Source: Planctomycetota bacterium
GTDB taxonomy: Bacteria; Planctomycetota; UBA11346
NCBI GenBank assembly: GCA_023150565.1
Contig: JAKLKR010000022.1
Location: 1-39,271 of the forward strand
DNA: 39,271 bases
Reading direction: 5' to 3'
Below are positions 18,453 through 27,860 of this stretch, one piece after another. How positions within the stretch are numbered: position 1 is the stretch's first letter; every line of letters starts with the position of its first letter. Both the position numbers and the translations under genes were made by a program. The notes under the pieces are model-generated. The model did no database searches, was not told the DNA's origin, and saw only the letters and a program-made list of their open reading frames with translations.

Positions 18453-20911
18453 ACCTGCGCGCCCTGGTCCCCCTGCTGGCTGCGACCGCCATGGCGGCCG
18501 AGCCCGCCACCGCACCCGCCGTGCGCCTGGACAGCGGCAGCCTGTTCCACCTCATCGCCCCCGGCTCCCCGCCACCGGCGCTGGCGGTCACCGCCGGCAG
18601 CCAGGACCTGGAGGGCGCGCTGACGGTGCGGGTCGAGGAGTTCGACGGCAGCACTTCCACCACCCGACATGCGCTGACCGTGGCCGCCGGCGCCGGGACC
18701 CGCCTGCCGCTGGCCGCCGACACCGCCCGCAGCGGCATCCGCTGGGTCGACTGGACCCTGCGCGCAGCCGGCGGCGAGCGGCGCGGCCGCACCTCCTTCG
18801 CCTGCGCCGTCCCGGCCGGTCCCGGCGCCGATCCGGCGGGCTTCTTCTATGGCGTTTCCGCCCACCTGTGGGGGGCGGTCGACCGCCGCACCCAGCTCGA
18901 CGCCATGGCCGCGATCGGGGTGGGGATGGTACGCTGGGACCTGCACTGGGACCGCATCGAGCCCCGCCCCGGGGTCTGGGATTGGAAGACCCATGACGAG
19001 GTGGTGGCGCTGGCGCGCGAGCGCGGCATGGAGTTCCAGTTCATCCTCGGGTACGGCAACCCCGCCTACCCGCCCGAAGTGGTGCCGGCCGAGGCCCGCC
19101 GCGATCCCGCGCGGCTGATCCACGCCCCGCCTCCCGACGGGGCGTGGAGGAACTTCGTCGCCAGCGCGGTGGCGCGCTACCGCGGCCAGGTGCGCTTCTG
19201 GGAGGTGTGGAACGAGCCCGATCTCGACACCTTCTTCCTCGGCACCCCCGACGACTACCTGCGCCTGCTGCGCTCGGCCCGGCAGGAGGTGCGCACCGCC
19301 GATCCTGCGGCGGTGGTGCTGAGCGGCGGCTTCGCCACCGTGAAGGAGCACCAGGGGCGCAGACGTCACCCCGAGATGCAGGAGCGCGTGCTGGCCGAGG
19401 GCAGCGACGCCTTCGACGTCCACGCCTTCCACGGCCACGGCACCTTCGACGACTTCCGCCAGCAGGTCGAGGGCCGGCTGGCGGCCCAGCGTGCGCGCAT
19501 GGCCGAGCCGCGGCCGCTGTGGTTCAACGAGACCGCCCTCACCGCCGCCTTCCATGGCGAGCGCGCCCAGGCCGCGGCGCTGGTGCAGAAGCTGGCCTAC
19601 GCCCGTTCGCTCGGGGCCCTGGGCTTCACCTGGTACGACCTGCGCAACGACGGCCGCGAACCCAACGACCGCGAGCACAACTACGGCCTGCTCACCCGCG
19701 ACCTCGAACCCAAGGCGGTGTTCGTGGCCTACAACGAGCTGATCAAGCGCATGCGCGGCTGCCGCTTCGCCGGCACCCTCGATCTCGGCCCCGGCCGCCT
19801 GGCCTACCGCTTCACCGCTCCCGGCCGCCAGCTGGTGGTGGCGTGGAACCAGGAGCGCCTGGCCGACGACGCCCCGGCGGTGCTGCTGGCGCCCGGCTGC
19901 CGCTCGGCTCGGAGCAGCGACCTGATGGGCAACACCCGGCCGCTGACCCTGCACCGGCAGACCATCCTGTTCGCAGGCGGCGAGGATCCGTCCTACCTCG
20001 AACTGGACGGCGACGGCCAGCCACCCCGGGTGCTGGGCCCGCTGGTGGCGGTGCTGGGCGACCGGCGCGCTGCCCCGGGCGAGGTCCTGGCCCTGGAGGC
20101 GGAGGTGCGCAACCCGTCGGACCAGGCCATCGCCATGGACCTGTCCTGGCCGGGCGGATCCGCGACCGTGGCGGTACCGCCGAGTGGAACCGTGCGCACG
20201 CCGCTGTCCCTGCGCTGCCCGGCCGACGCCGACGGCCGCACCCTGGTCGAGCTGCGCTTCGCGGCCGCCGGCACGCCCTGGCTTGGCGTCCTGCACCTGC
20301 CGCTGCTGGTGGTGCGGCCGATCCCGGCCGGCGATCCGGCGCTGCGCCCGCCCGACTTCACTCTCGCCGACGTCGGCTCGGTGGTGAACTTCTGCGATGC
20401 CGATCCCGCCCTCAAGCACCTCACCTGGCAGGGGCCGTCCGACCTCAGCGCACGGGTGTGGCTGAACCGCGAGGCCGACAGCCTGGTGGTCACCGCCGCG
20501 GTGGACGACGACATCCATCGCCAGGGCCACCCCGCGGCCGACCTGTGGCGCGGCGACAGCGTGCAGCTCGCACTGCAGGTCCCCGGCCAGCGCGGCTGCT
20601 GGGAGCTGGGCGCGGCACGCGACGACCACGGCGCGGTGCTGCGCCAGTGCTGGGCCCGGCCCGAGGGAGCCGGCGATGGGGGTTTCACCGCCACCGTCGA
20701 ACCGGAACCCGGCGGCATGCGCTACCGGCTCGTCCTCCCCTACACCGCCTTCGCCCTCGACGACCGCGCCCTGGAACGCGGGATCCGCTTCAACCTGGTG
20801 GTCAACGATGACGACAGCGGCCGCCGCGAAGGATTCATCCGCATCGCCCCGGGCATCGCCGAGCGCAAGGACCCCGAGGCCTTCCCGCTGGTGCGCTTCG
20901 CGCCGCGCTGA
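18449..20911 (+). CDS. Secreted GH39/GH5-like glycosidase with C-terminal CBM9-like domain
   Basis: This 820-residue protein starts at GTG 18449, overlapping the prepilin TGA as GTGA. The first 17 residues form a signal peptide ([16 protein letters not shown]). After a beta-rich N-terminal region, a TIM barrel begins near residue 130: [44 protein letters not shown] with acid/base Glu256, and PLWFNETAL with nucleophile Glu361. This spacing resembles GH39 beta-xylosidase-type enzymes. The last 190 residues (about 632-820) look like a CBM9/DOMON beta-sandwich ([41 protein letters not shown]). The enzyme probably acts outside the inner membrane on xylose- or arabinose-type glycans; the family assignment is tentative. 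Confidence 0.85.
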   Translation: MNLRALVPLLAATAMAAEPATAPAVRLDSGSLFHLIAPGSPPPALAVTAGSQDLEGALTVRVEEFDGSTSTTRHALTVAAGAGTRLPLAADTARSGIRWVDWTLRAAGGERRGRTSFACAVPAGPGADPAGFFYGVSAHLWGAVDRRTQLDAMAAIGVGMVRWDLHWDRIEPRPGVWDWKTHDEVVALARERGMEFQFILGYGNPAYPPEVVPAEARRDPARLIHAPPPDGAWRNFVASAVARYRGQVRFWEVWNEPDLDTFFLGTPDDYLRLLRSARQEVRTADPAAVVLSGGFATVKEHQGRRRHPEMQERVLAEGSDAFDVHAFHGHGTFDDFRQQVEGRLAAQRARMAEPRPLWFNETALTAAFHGERAQAAALVQKLAYARSLGALGFTWYDLRNDGREPNDREHNYGLLTRDLEPKAVFVAYNELIKRMRGCRFAGTLDLGPGRLAYRFTAPGRQLVVAWNQERLADDAPAVLLAPGCRSARSSDLMGNTRPLTLHRQTILFAGGEDPSYLELDGDGQPPRVLGPLVAVLGDRRAAPGEVLALEAEVRNPSDQAIAMDLSWPGGSATVAVPPSGTVRTPLSLRCPADADGRTLVELRFAAAGTPWLGVLHLPLLVVRPIPAGDPALRPPDFTLADVGSVVNFCDADPALKHLTWQGPSDLSARVWLNREADSLVVTAAVDDDIHRQGHPAADLWRGDSVQLALQVPGQRGCWELGAARDDHGAVLRQCWARPEGAGDGGFTATVEPEPGGMRYRLVLPYTAFALDDRALERGIRFNLVVNDDDSGRREGFIRIAPGIAERKDPEAFPLVRFAPR

Positions 20912-20926
20912 ACCGGTCACGATCGT

Positions 20927-21688
20927 TCAGGATGCGAGGCGCTCGGCCAGAATCCGGCCGGTCTCCTGCAGCAGCCCCACACGCGCCTGGTCGAGCTGCC
21001 CGGGCGGGACATAGAACCCCACCGCCAGCCAGCCGCCGTCGCCATCCGGCACCCGCACCGCCGCCGAGGCGTTGCCCTGGCGCGGCGCGGGACGGGTGGC
21101 CAGGCCGCGGCGGCGGATCCAGCCCAGCTCCTGCACCAGGTCCTCGTGCCGGTCGATGCCCGGCCAGTCGTCGGGCGCAGGCAGCGGCACCTGGGCGAGC
21201 AGCGCCCGCCGTTCGGGAGCGGGCAGGAAGGCCACCAGGATGCGCCCGGTGGAGGTCTGCCAGAGGTCGTCGTGCTCCTCGAGCACCGGCTGGCGTTCGA
21301 CCCCGGCCGGATGCCATTCGTGCAGGATGCAGCGGCGCACCCCGCGCAGGCAGGCCACCCCCACCGGGGCGCGCAGACGCTCGGTCAGATCGGCGAGCAG
21401 CGGGCGCGCGGCGGCGAAGAAGCGCACCCGGTGGCGCTGGGCGAGCCCGAGCGAGCGAGCCCGCGGCCCCAGCCGGTAGCCGCTGCGGCGGCCGTCCTGG
21501 TCGGCCCAGCCCAGCACCACCAGGTCGCGCAGCAGTCGCCCGGCGGTGCCCAGGGGCATGGCGGCCTCGGCCGCCAGCACCGCCAACGCCACCGGCTCGC
21601 CCGAGCGGGCGGCGAGGGCGTCGACCAGGCGGGTGGCCTTGGCCAGCACGGCGACCGAGACCTTTTCCACGATGCGGAAGATAACCAC
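20927..21688 (-). CDS. IclR-family transcriptional regulator
   Basis: This 253-residue protein has an N-terminal winged helix (VLAKATRLVDALAARSGEPV, then LAAEAAMPLGTAGRLLRDLV and GWADQDGRRSGYRLG) and a GAF-like IclR effector domain with RVRFFAAARPLLADLTERL and the block LWQTSTGRILVAFLP. The first codon used here is GTG 21686-21688; a second GTG at 21668-21670 is equally possible because neither has a ribosome site. It is divergent from the GH13 gene and may control it. It converges with the GH39-like gene with a 15-bp gap. Confidence 0.88.
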   Translation of the reverse strand: MVIFRIVEKVSVAVLAKATRLVDALAARSGEPVALAVLAAEAAMPLGTAGRLLRDLVVLGWADQDGRRSGYRLGPRARSLGLAQRHRVRFFAAARPLLADLTERLRAPVGVACLRGVRRCILHEWHPAGVERQPVLEEHDDLWQTSTGRILVAFLPAPERRALLAQVPLPAPDDWPGIDRHEDLVQELGWIRRRGLATRPAPRQGNASAAVRVPDGDGGWLAVGFYVPPGQLDQARVGLLQETGRILAERLAS

Positions 21689-21747
21689 CGGCCGCGGCGG
21701 GGCCAGCGCGCCCGGCGATGATCACGGCCATGGACACCAGCACCCAG

Positions 21748-21769
21748 CCCCCCCCCCCCGCCCCCCCCC
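21748..21769. repeat. Poly-C tract (C12-G-C9) at the 5' end of the GH13 gene
   Basis: Twelve C, one G and nine C lie 18-40 bp before the first in-frame start of the GH13 gene. Upstream ATG codons at 21718 and 21730 open a frame that runs into this tract one base out of register with the GH13 body. Loss of one C would fuse MDTSTQ-(Pro-rich) to TWLTRSVMYQIHLRSF, which looks like a natural GH13 N-terminus. The tract could mediate slippage, or its length could be a sequencing error. Confidence 0.7.
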
Positions 21770-21787
21770 ACCTGGCTGACCCGCAGC

Positions 21788-23167
21788 GTGATGTACCAGA
21801 TCCACCTGCGCTCATTCACCCCCGAGGGCACCCTCGCCGCCGCCCAGGCCCGTCTGGGCAGGCTTGCCGAGCTGGGCGTGGACGTGCTCTACCTGACCCC
21901 GCTCTGCCTGCAGGACGACGACCTGCGCCAGGAGTTCTGGAGCGAACGGCAGCGCCGCTCGCCCTTCCGCAACCCGCGCAACCCCTACCGCATCAAGGAC
22001 TACTTCGCCATCGACCCGGAATACGGCACACCCGCCGACCTGCGCGCCCTGGTCGCCGAGGCCCACCGCCTGGGCCTGCGGGTGATGCTCGACATCGTCT
22101 TCTTCCACTGCGGGCCGACCGCGGTGTTCCTCGACCGCCATCCCGGGTTCGTCAAACGCGGGCCCGACGGCGCCTTCGCCACCGGCGGCTGGGGATTCCC
22201 GGTGCTGGACTTCGCCATCCCCGCGCTGCGCGAATACCTGCTCGGCAACCTCGAGTTCTGGCTGCGCGAGTTCGACGTGGATGGATTCCGCTACGACGTG
22301 TCCGACGCCATCCCGCTCGACTTCTGGGAAGCGGCGCGGGAGCGCCTGGCCCGGCTCAAGCCGGAAACGGTCATCCTCGGCGAAGGCCAGCGCCCGGAGG
22401 ACCAGCTGGCGGCCATGCACCTCAACTACAACTTCAGCTGGAGCTTCGCCCTCCACCGGCTGGTCAACCAGGACACCCCCGCCCACCTGCTGCGCTCGCT
22501 GTGGCTGACCATGGAGGCCGAGCGCCCGGCGGGCACGCGCTTCATCCGCTACATCGACAACCACGACATCGCCCACGACACCTCGCAGGGCCTCGAACGC
22601 CAGCCCGGCCAGAGCGACGACCACTGGGCCGGGATCGTGAAGTTCCACGGCCTGCCCGCCGCCGGCCTGCGCCCGGACAGCCGTCCGGACCGGCTGTGGG
22701 GCGCGGATGCGGTCGACGCCCTGCTGACCCTGTGCTTCGCCATCGACGGCATGCCCTTCCTCTACAACGGCCAGGAGGTGGCCGACACCGCCCCCCACAG
22801 CATCTACGGCCGCCAGCCGATCGACTGGTCGCGTGGAGACAGCGACATCGGCCGGCGACGCTTCGCCCACTGCCGGCGCCTGTGCGCCCTGCGCCACCGC
22901 GAGCCGGCCCTGGCCGACGGATCGCTGACCTGGCTCGACCACGACCGCCCGGACGAGGCCCTGGCCTTCGTGCGCGCGGCCGGCGATCAGCGCCTGCTGG
23001 CGCTGGTGAACCTCAAGCCGCGCGCCATCCGCGTGCGCCTGCCGGCGCCGTGGGCGCCCGGTGCGGCGCTGCGGCCGCTGGTCGAGGCGGGAGTGGCGGC
23101 GGACCCCCGAGAACCCGGAGTCTTCGTCCTCGCCCCCTTCGCCTACCTGGTCGCCGGAACGGCCTGA
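21788..23167 (+). CDS. GH13 alpha-amylase-family enzyme
   Basis: The frame gives 459 residues from GTG 21788, and would be about 20 longer if read from ATG 21730 after a one-base shift in the poly-C tract. GH13 motifs are all present: strand 1 MYQIHLRSF, LYLTPL, region I VMLDIVFFHCG, region II DGFRYDVSDAIP with nucleophile Asp170, ILGEGQ with acid/base Glu199, and region IV YIDNHD with Asp260. A C-terminal beta domain ends the protein. Homology seems to begin a few residues before the GTG (TWLTRSV), which supports a longer true N-terminus. No signal peptide is seen. The product probably hydrolyses or transfers alpha-glucosides in the cytoplasm; subfamily is not assignable. The divergent IclR gene is the probable regulator. 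Confidence 0.87.
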   Translation: MMYQIHLRSFTPEGTLAAAQARLGRLAELGVDVLYLTPLCLQDDDLRQEFWSERQRRSPFRNPRNPYRIKDYFAIDPEYGTPADLRALVAEAHRLGLRVMLDIVFFHCGPTAVFLDRHPGFVKRGPDGAFATGGWGFPVLDFAIPALREYLLGNLEFWLREFDVDGFRYDVSDAIPLDFWEAARERLARLKPETVILGEGQRPEDQLAAMHLNYNFSWSFALHRLVNQDTPAHLLRSLWLTMEAERPAGTRFIRYIDNHDIAHDTSQGLERQPGQSDDHWAGIVKFHGLPAAGLRPDSRPDRLWGADAVDALLTLCFAIDGMPFLYNGQEVADTAPHSIYGRQPIDWSRGDSDIGRRRFAHCRRLCALRHREPALADGSLTWLDHDRPDEALAFVRAAGDQRLLALVNLKPRAIRVRLPAPWAPGAALRPLVEAGVAADPREPGVFVLAPFAYLVAGTA

Positions 23168-23173
23168 CCCGGA

Positions 23174-24061
23174 CTAGCCCCGGAACTGCCCCGGGGTGCC
23201 TCCGTAGTGGCGGCGGAACAGCCGGCAGAGGTGCGAGGCCGAGCCCAGCCCGGTGGCGCGCGCGACCTGGTCGAGGGTGCTGCCGGCGGTACCCAGGCGG
23301 CGGCGGGCCTCCTCCAGGCGCAGGCTGGTGATGTAGGCCGCGGGGGTGAAGCCGGTGGCGGCGCGGAAGCGCTGGGCGAAGTGCACCCGGTGCCAGCCCA
23401 GGCGTTTGGCGATGTCGCCGGCGCCGAGGGCGCTGCCCAGCTCGGCGAACACCAGCGCCCGCACCCGGTCCAGGAGGTCCTGCTTGGCGTCGGGCGGGCG
23501 GCGGATGCGGTCGGCGTGGCGGTCGAGCTCGTGCTGCACGTCCCACAGCGCCGCCTCGAGCGCGAAATCGTCGAGGAAGCTGGCGCGGAACAGGCCCTCG
23601 ACCACTTCGGCGATGCGCTCGGCCAGGGCCGAGCCGCCGTCGCAGGTGAACACCGGGCCATGGTCGCGCGCAACCAGCGCCAGCCGTTCGACCAGCTGGG
23701 GGTGGGCGACCGCGAACCAGCAGAACTCCCAGATGCGGCCGGGAGGCAGCCAGTAGCGGTGGGCTGAGGGCACCGGGGCGATGAACCCGGTTCCTGGCGG
23801 GATGGCGCGTTCGCCACGCGCGTCGGCGTAGCGGCCCTCGCCGGCCAGGGAGTACTGCACCACCACATGCGGCACGCCGCGCGGGCACTTGGTGTCCCAC
23901 GAGCGCCGCATCCCGTCCCACTGGTAGCGCGCGGGGTCGCTCTGCCGCTCGACCCCGGCCGAGACCAGCATGGGCAGCGGCAGCACGCACGGCCGGCGGC
24001 TGTAGGCGGTGGCGTCGAGGTGCGGCGCCAGGCGCCGGCGCAGGATGTCGACCGCGTCCAT
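23174..24061 (-). CDS. AraC-family regulator, probable arabinose-gene activator
   Basis: This 295-residue regulator has an N-terminal AraC-type sensor domain (VVVQYSLAGEGRYADARGER, GFIAPVPSAHRYWLPPG, WEFCWFAVAHPQLV) and a C-terminal DNA-binding domain (GAGDIAKRLGWHRVHFAQRF, then LDQVARATGLGSASHLCRLF and GGTPGQFRG). It is divergent from araD-araA with 93 bp between starts, the classic araC-araBAD type layout, so it is likely to respond to L-arabinose. That role rests on position only; the sensor domain is not specifically recognisable as E. coli AraC. It converges with the GH13 gene. Confidence 0.9.
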   Translation of the reverse strand: MDAVDILRRRLAPHLDATAYSRRPCVLPLPMLVSAGVERQSDPARYQWDGMRRSWDTKCPRGVPHVVVQYSLAGEGRYADARGERAIPPGTGFIAPVPSAHRYWLPPGRIWEFCWFAVAHPQLVERLALVARDHGPVFTCDGGSALAERIAEVVEGLFRASFLDDFALEAALWDVQHELDRHADRIRRPPDAKQDLLDRVRALVFAELGSALGAGDIAKRLGWHRVHFAQRFRAATGFTPAAYITSLRLEEARRRLGTAGSTLDQVARATGLGSASHLCRLFRRHYGGTPGQFRG

Positions 24062-24143
24062 GCCGGACCCTACAAACCGTCAATCCATGCTGCAACCGGC
24101 GGATCGAAGCCGTTTATCCCTCCGGTCATGATCCGTTACAGAG

Positions 24144-24149
24144 CGGAGG
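24144..24149 (+). promoter_or_regulatory. Ribosome-binding site that sets the araD GTG start
   Basis: CGGAGG lies 5 nt before GTG 24155. An in-frame ATG at 24128 would put this site inside the coding sequence, and translation from GTG gives a protein start that aligns with known AraD. Confidence 0.75.
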
Positions 24150-24154
24150 TCGCC

Positions 24155-24847
24155 GTGGAGCTGCAATCGCTGCGCGAGCAAGTGCTGGAGGCCAACCTGG
24201 AGCTGCACCGCCGCGGTCTGGCGCTGTACACCTGGGGCAACGCCAGCGGCTTCGACCGCGCCCGCGGCCTGGTGGCGATCAAGCCCTCGGGGGTGCCCTA
24301 CGACCGCCTGACCGCCGTCGATCTGGTGGTCACCGACCTCGACGGCGCGGTGGTCGAGGGCCGCCTGCGCCCGTCCTCCGACCTGCGCACCCACCTGGCG
24401 CTCTACCGCGCCTGGGACGACATCGGGGGCGTGGTGCACACCCACAGCACGCACGCCACCGCCTGGTGCCAGGCCCGGCGCCCCCTGCCCTGCCTGGGCA
24501 CCACCCATGCCGACCATGCCGCCGGCCCCATCCCCTGCGCCCCGCCGCTGAGCGCCGCCGCGGTGGCAGGCGACTACGAGGCCGCCACCGGCGCGCAGAT
24601 CCTCGCCGCCATGGCCGGGACCGACCACCGCCACACCCCCATGGTGCTGGTGGGCGGCCACGCCCCCTTCACCTGGGGCGCCGACCCGGCCCAGGCCGCG
24701 CACCACGCGGTGGTGCTCGAGGAGCTGGCGCGCCTGGCCCTGCTCACCCTGCAGATCGACCCCCGCGCCAAGCCCCTGCCGCCCGCCATCGCCGACAAGC
24801 ACTGGCAGCGCAAGCACGGGCCCAGGCGCACCTACGGGCAGGGCTAG
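24155..24847 (+). CDS. araD: L-ribulose-5-phosphate 4-epimerase
   Basis: This 230-residue class II aldolase-family epimerase converts L-ribulose-5-phosphate to D-xylulose-5-phosphate, the last arabinose-specific step. From GTG 24155 the protein begins [20 protein letters not shown], in register with E. coli AraD (231 residues). Family motifs are [35 protein letters not shown], the metal site [14 protein letters not shown], the block [13 protein letters not shown] and the later [12 protein letters not shown]. The upstream ATG at 24128 is less likely because CGGAGG sits between the two starts. The polypurine inverted repeat begins at the base after the stop codon, followed by araA. Confidence 0.95.
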   Translation: MELQSLREQVLEANLELHRRGLALYTWGNASGFDRARGLVAIKPSGVPYDRLTAVDLVVTDLDGAVVEGRLRPSSDLRTHLALYRAWDDIGGVVHTHSTHATAWCQARRPLPCLGTTHADHAAGPIPCAPPLSAAAVAGDYEAATGAQILAAMAGTDHRHTPMVLVGGHAPFTWGADPAQAAHHAVVLEELARLALLTLQIDPRAKPLPPAIADKHWQRKHGPRRTYGQG

Positions 24848-24995
24848 GAAGAAGGGAGGAAGGCAGAAGGAGGAAGGAGGAAGGGGTGATAGCCCCGTAT
24901 CCGGAATCCCCCGCTGCTTCGAGTCCACCACCCCAAGCGCTGAGCGTAGCGATTCATTCCTTCCTCCTTCCTCCTTCTGCCTTCCTCCTTTCTTC
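24848..24995. repeat. Polypurine/polypyrimidine inverted repeat, copy 2
   Basis: Arms 24848-24884 and 24959-24995 are 37 nt each and match as reverse complements at 36 positions; the core is GGAGGAAGGCAGAAGGAGG. The left arm starts at the first base after the araD stop and the right arm ends 12 bp before the araA start. The 74-nt interior has no gene. Transcribed, it would form a very stable hairpin between araD and araA. It shares its arm sequence with the element at 1646-1810, but the interiors are not clearly related. Confidence 0.85.
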
Positions 24996-25007
24996 AAAAG
25001 GCCCCCC

Positions 25008-26501
25008 ATGCTCAAAGCCCCCGCCTGCTCCATCTGGTTCGTCACCGGCAGCCAGCACCTGTACGGGGCCAAGGCCCTGGCCCAGGTCGCGGCCAACACC
25101 GCCGCGGTGGTCGACGGGCTCAACGCCAGCGGCGCCCTGCCCCTGCCGCTGGTGGCCAAGCCGGTGATGACCGACGCCGAGGGCATCCGCGCCCTGTGCC
25201 GCGCCGCCGACGCCGACCCCGCCTGCGCCGGGCTGGTGCTGTGGATGCACACCTTCTCGCCGGCCAAGATGTGGATCGGCGGCCTGTCGCGGCTGAGCAA
25301 GCCCTTCCTGCACCTGCACACCCAGTTCCACCGCGACCTGCCGTGGGCTTCGATCGACATGGACTTCATGAACCTGCACCAGGCGGCGCACGGCGACCGC
25401 GAGGCCGGGCACCTGCACACCCGCCTGGGGCTGGAGCGCACGGTGGTGGTCGGGCACTGGCAGGACGCGCGCGTGCAGGCCGAGCTGGGCGGCTGGATGC
25501 GCGCCGCCCACGGCTGGGCCGCGCTGCAGGGCGCGCGCTTCGTGCGCTTCGCCGACAACATGCGCAACGTGGCGGTGACCGACGGCGACAAGGTCGAGGC
25601 CGAGGCGGTGTTCGGCTTCTCGGTGCTGGCGCACGGGGTGGGCGAGCTGGCGGCCGAGGTCGCGGCGCAGGAGGACGCCGCCATCGACCACCTGTGCGCC
25701 GAGTACGACCAGCGGTACGCGGTGGCGCCGGCGCTGCGCCGCGGCGGCGACCGCCACCACCTGCTGCGCGGCCAGGCGCGCATCGAGCTGGGCCTGCGCG
25801 CCTTCCTGGAGCGCGGCGGCTTCAGCGGCTTCACCGACAACTTCGAGGACCTCACCGGGCTGGAGCAGCTGCCCGGCCTGGCCACCCAGCGGCTGATGGC
25901 CGACGGCTACGGCTTCGGCGCCGAGGGCGACTGGAAGACCTGCGCCCTGCTGCGCGCGATGAAGGTGATGGGCGCCGGCCTGCCCGGCGGCACCAGCTTC
26001 ATGGAGGACTACACCTACCACCTCGACCCGCAGCGCCCGCTGGTGCTGGACGCGCACATGCTCGAGGTCTGCCCGTCGATCGCCGCCGGCCGCCCCAGCC
26101 TGGAGGCCCACCCGCTCGGCATCGGCGGCAAGGCCGACCCCGCCCGCCTGGTGTTCGACGCCGCCCCCGGCGCCGCGCTCAACGCCAGCCTGGTGGACCT
26201 GGGCGGGCGCTTCCGCCTGATCGTCAACCGCGTCGACACCGTGCCTCCGCCCGCGCCCCTGCCGCGCCTGCCGGTGGCGCGCGCGGTGTGGGCCCCGCTG
26301 CCCGACTTCGCCACCGCCTGCGCCGCCTGGATCCACGCCGGCGGCGCCCACCACACCGCCTACAGCGCTGCGGTCGACATCAGCATGCTGCGCGCGTTCT
26401 CATCCATGGCGCGCATCGAACTGGTGGAGATCGGCCCCGGCACCGAGCTGGAACGCCTGCGCCAGGAGCTGCGCTGGAGCGCCGCCGCCTGGCGGCGGTG
26501 A
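25008..26501 (+). CDS. araA: L-arabinose isomerase
   Basis: This 497-residue enzyme converts L-arabinose to L-ribulose. It begins with the typical [19 protein letters not shown] (about residues 9-27) and shows [69 protein letters not shown], the [15 protein letters not shown] metal-site region and MLEVCPSIA. Length is almost that of E. coli AraA (500). It is downstream of araD, separated by the polypurine inverted repeat, and probably co-transcribed with it. Only a weak AAAAGG precedes the ATG, and the right arm of the repeat lies immediately upstream, so translation could be affected by the hairpin. Confidence 0.96.
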   Translation: MLKAPACSIWFVTGSQHLYGAKALAQVAANTAAVVDGLNASGALPLPLVAKPVMTDAEGIRALCRAADADPACAGLVLWMHTFSPAKMWIGGLSRLSKPFLHLHTQFHRDLPWASIDMDFMNLHQAAHGDREAGHLHTRLGLERTVVVGHWQDARVQAELGGWMRAAHGWAALQGARFVRFADNMRNVAVTDGDKVEAEAVFGFSVLAHGVGELAAEVAAQEDAAIDHLCAEYDQRYAVAPALRRGGDRHHLLRGQARIELGLRAFLERGGFSGFTDNFEDLTGLEQLPGLATQRLMADGYGFGAEGDWKTCALLRAMKVMGAGLPGGTSFMEDYTYHLDPQRPLVLDAHMLEVCPSIAAGRPSLEAHPLGIGGKADPARLVFDAAPGAALNASLVDLGGRFRLIVNRVDTVPPPAPLPRLPVARAVWAPLPDFATACAAWIHAGGAHHTAYSAAVDISMLRAFSSMARIELVEIGPGTELERLRQELRWSAAAWRR

Positions 26502-26507
26502 GGCGGC

Positions 26508-26534
26508 TGTAACGGCGGCGACCGGGCGGCACCA
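26508..26534 (+). promoter_or_regulatory. ECF-type promoter-like motif upstream of the glycosyltransferase
   Basis: TGTAAC (26508-26513), 14 nt, GGCACCA (26528-26534), ending 22 nt before the start codon. The same two blocks with 13-14 nt spacing occur upstream of the flavoprotein and both sigma-factor genes. It lies in the 55-bp gap after araA. Confidence 0.65.
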
Positions 26535-26539
26535 GGACC

Positions 26540-26556
26540 GGCGGAGGTTCTCCGCC
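26540..26556 (+). promoter_or_regulatory. Hairpin covering the glycosyltransferase ribosome site
   Basis: GGCGGAG (26540-26546) and CTCCGCC (26550-26556) form a perfect 7-bp stem with a GTT loop. The stem includes the GGAGG-like ribosome site and ends at the base before the ATG, so it could hide the site in the mRNA. Confidence 0.55.
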
Positions 26557-27796
26557 ATGGGTCCATCGCTGACCGTGCTGCTGTGCGCCCAGGCCATGAC
26601 CCTGGCCCACCTGGTGCGCCTGGCTGTCATCGCCGTCTCCCTGCGGCAGACCGGCCATCGTCCGCTGCTGGCCTGCCCGCACCATTTCCGCGCCACCCTG
26701 GGACCGCCGCCTTGCCCGCTGCTGCCGCTTTCCGGGCCCGACCCGGCCGCCTTCCTCGTCCGCCTCGAACGCGGCCGCCAGCTCTTCGGCGCGCAGGAAC
26801 TCGAGGCGATGGAGCAGGAGGACCAGCGGCTGTTCGCCGACTTCAACCCGGATGTGGTGGTGGGCGACTTCCGGCTCAGCCTGGGGGTGAGCGCACGCCG
26901 CGCCGGACTGCCCTACGCCGCCCTCCTCAACGCCTACTGGACCCCCGCCGCCCGCACCCTGCCCTGGCCGGCGCCGGACCATCTGCTGGAGGGGGTGCTC
27001 GGGAGCGTGGCGCTGCAGGCCGGATTCACCCTGATCGAACCCTGGGTACGGCGCACCCACGCCGACCCCTACGACCGCCTGCGCGCCCGCCACGGGATGG
27101 GCCCGCTGGGCGACCTGCGCGCGGTCTATGCCGATGCCGACCTGCTCCTGCTGCCCGACCCTGCGGGGCTGCCCGCCGCGGAACCCGGCGGGCAGCCGCA
27201 GGTGCGCATCGGCCATCTGGCGTGGTCGCCGGCGCCGGCGCAGCCGTCGCCGTGGTGGTCCGCCCTGCCCGATGGGCGCGGCTGCATCTACATCTGCCTG
27301 GGCAGCTCGGGCGCGATCGGCGTACTCGATGCGGTGTGCGCCGGCGCGGTCGCCACCGGTCTGCCGGTGGTGTGCGCGACCGCCGGGCGCGCGCGTCCGC
27401 GACCGCGCTCGGGACTGTTCATCGCCGACTGGCTGCCGGGCGACCAGCTGGCGCGGCGCGCGCGTGGTGGTATGCAATGGCGGCAGCCCGTCCTCGTACC
27501 AGGCCCTGGCCGGCGGGGCGCCGGTGCTTTCCATCCCGGCCAACCTCGACCAGCAGTTGTGCGCCCGAGAACTGGAGCGGGCGGGGCTGGGCCGCACTCT
27601 GCGCTGCCGGGGCTGCAGCCCGCGCCGGGTGCGCAGCGCGCTCACCGACATGCTCGGGGATGCAGACCTGGCCCGTCGGGTGGCGGAGCAGGCCGGACGC
27701 ATGGCCCAGGACCAGCCAGGGGCCGCGGCGGTGGCCGCGCTCGAGGAGCTGGCCCATCGAGGACGACTCATGCCGCCGCGAGCATCGGCTGGATGA
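26557..27796 (+). pseudogene. GT1-like glycosyltransferase, frameshifted
   Basis: The first frame (26557 to about 27460) encodes a GT1-like N-terminal half: MGPSLTVLLCAQAMTLAHLV, DFNPDVVVGDFRLSLGVSAR, and GRGCIYICLGSSG leading to FIADWLPGDQLARRA. The C-terminal donor-binding half is one base out of phase: VVVCNGGSPSSYQALAGGAP, then SIPANLDQQLCARELERAG, continuing to the TGA at 27794-27796. The switch lies in the alternating GC run at about 27451-27466, where one base too many (or two too few) breaks the frame. Joined, the protein would be about 412 residues, the normal size. The rest of the sequence is intact, so a recent mutation or a sequencing error is likelier than old decay. It probably transferred a sugar from a nucleotide donor to a small hydrophobic acceptor or lipid. 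Confidence 0.8.
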
Positions 27797-27860
27797 GCCT
27801 CGGTCGGGACCTGCCAGAGCCGGCGGCGCGGACCGAAGGAGCCTGGGCAGACGCCCACGC

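Noticed and set aside
24128..24145. GTTACA at 24135 as a fifth copy of the sigma motif on the minus strand
   Set aside because: TGTAAC is present on the minus strand but no GGCACCA follows at 13-14 nt.
24128..24154. ATG 24128 as the araD start
   Set aside because: A strong CGGAGG lies downstream of it, 5 nt before GTG 24155, and the GTG product aligns with E. coli AraD from its first residues.
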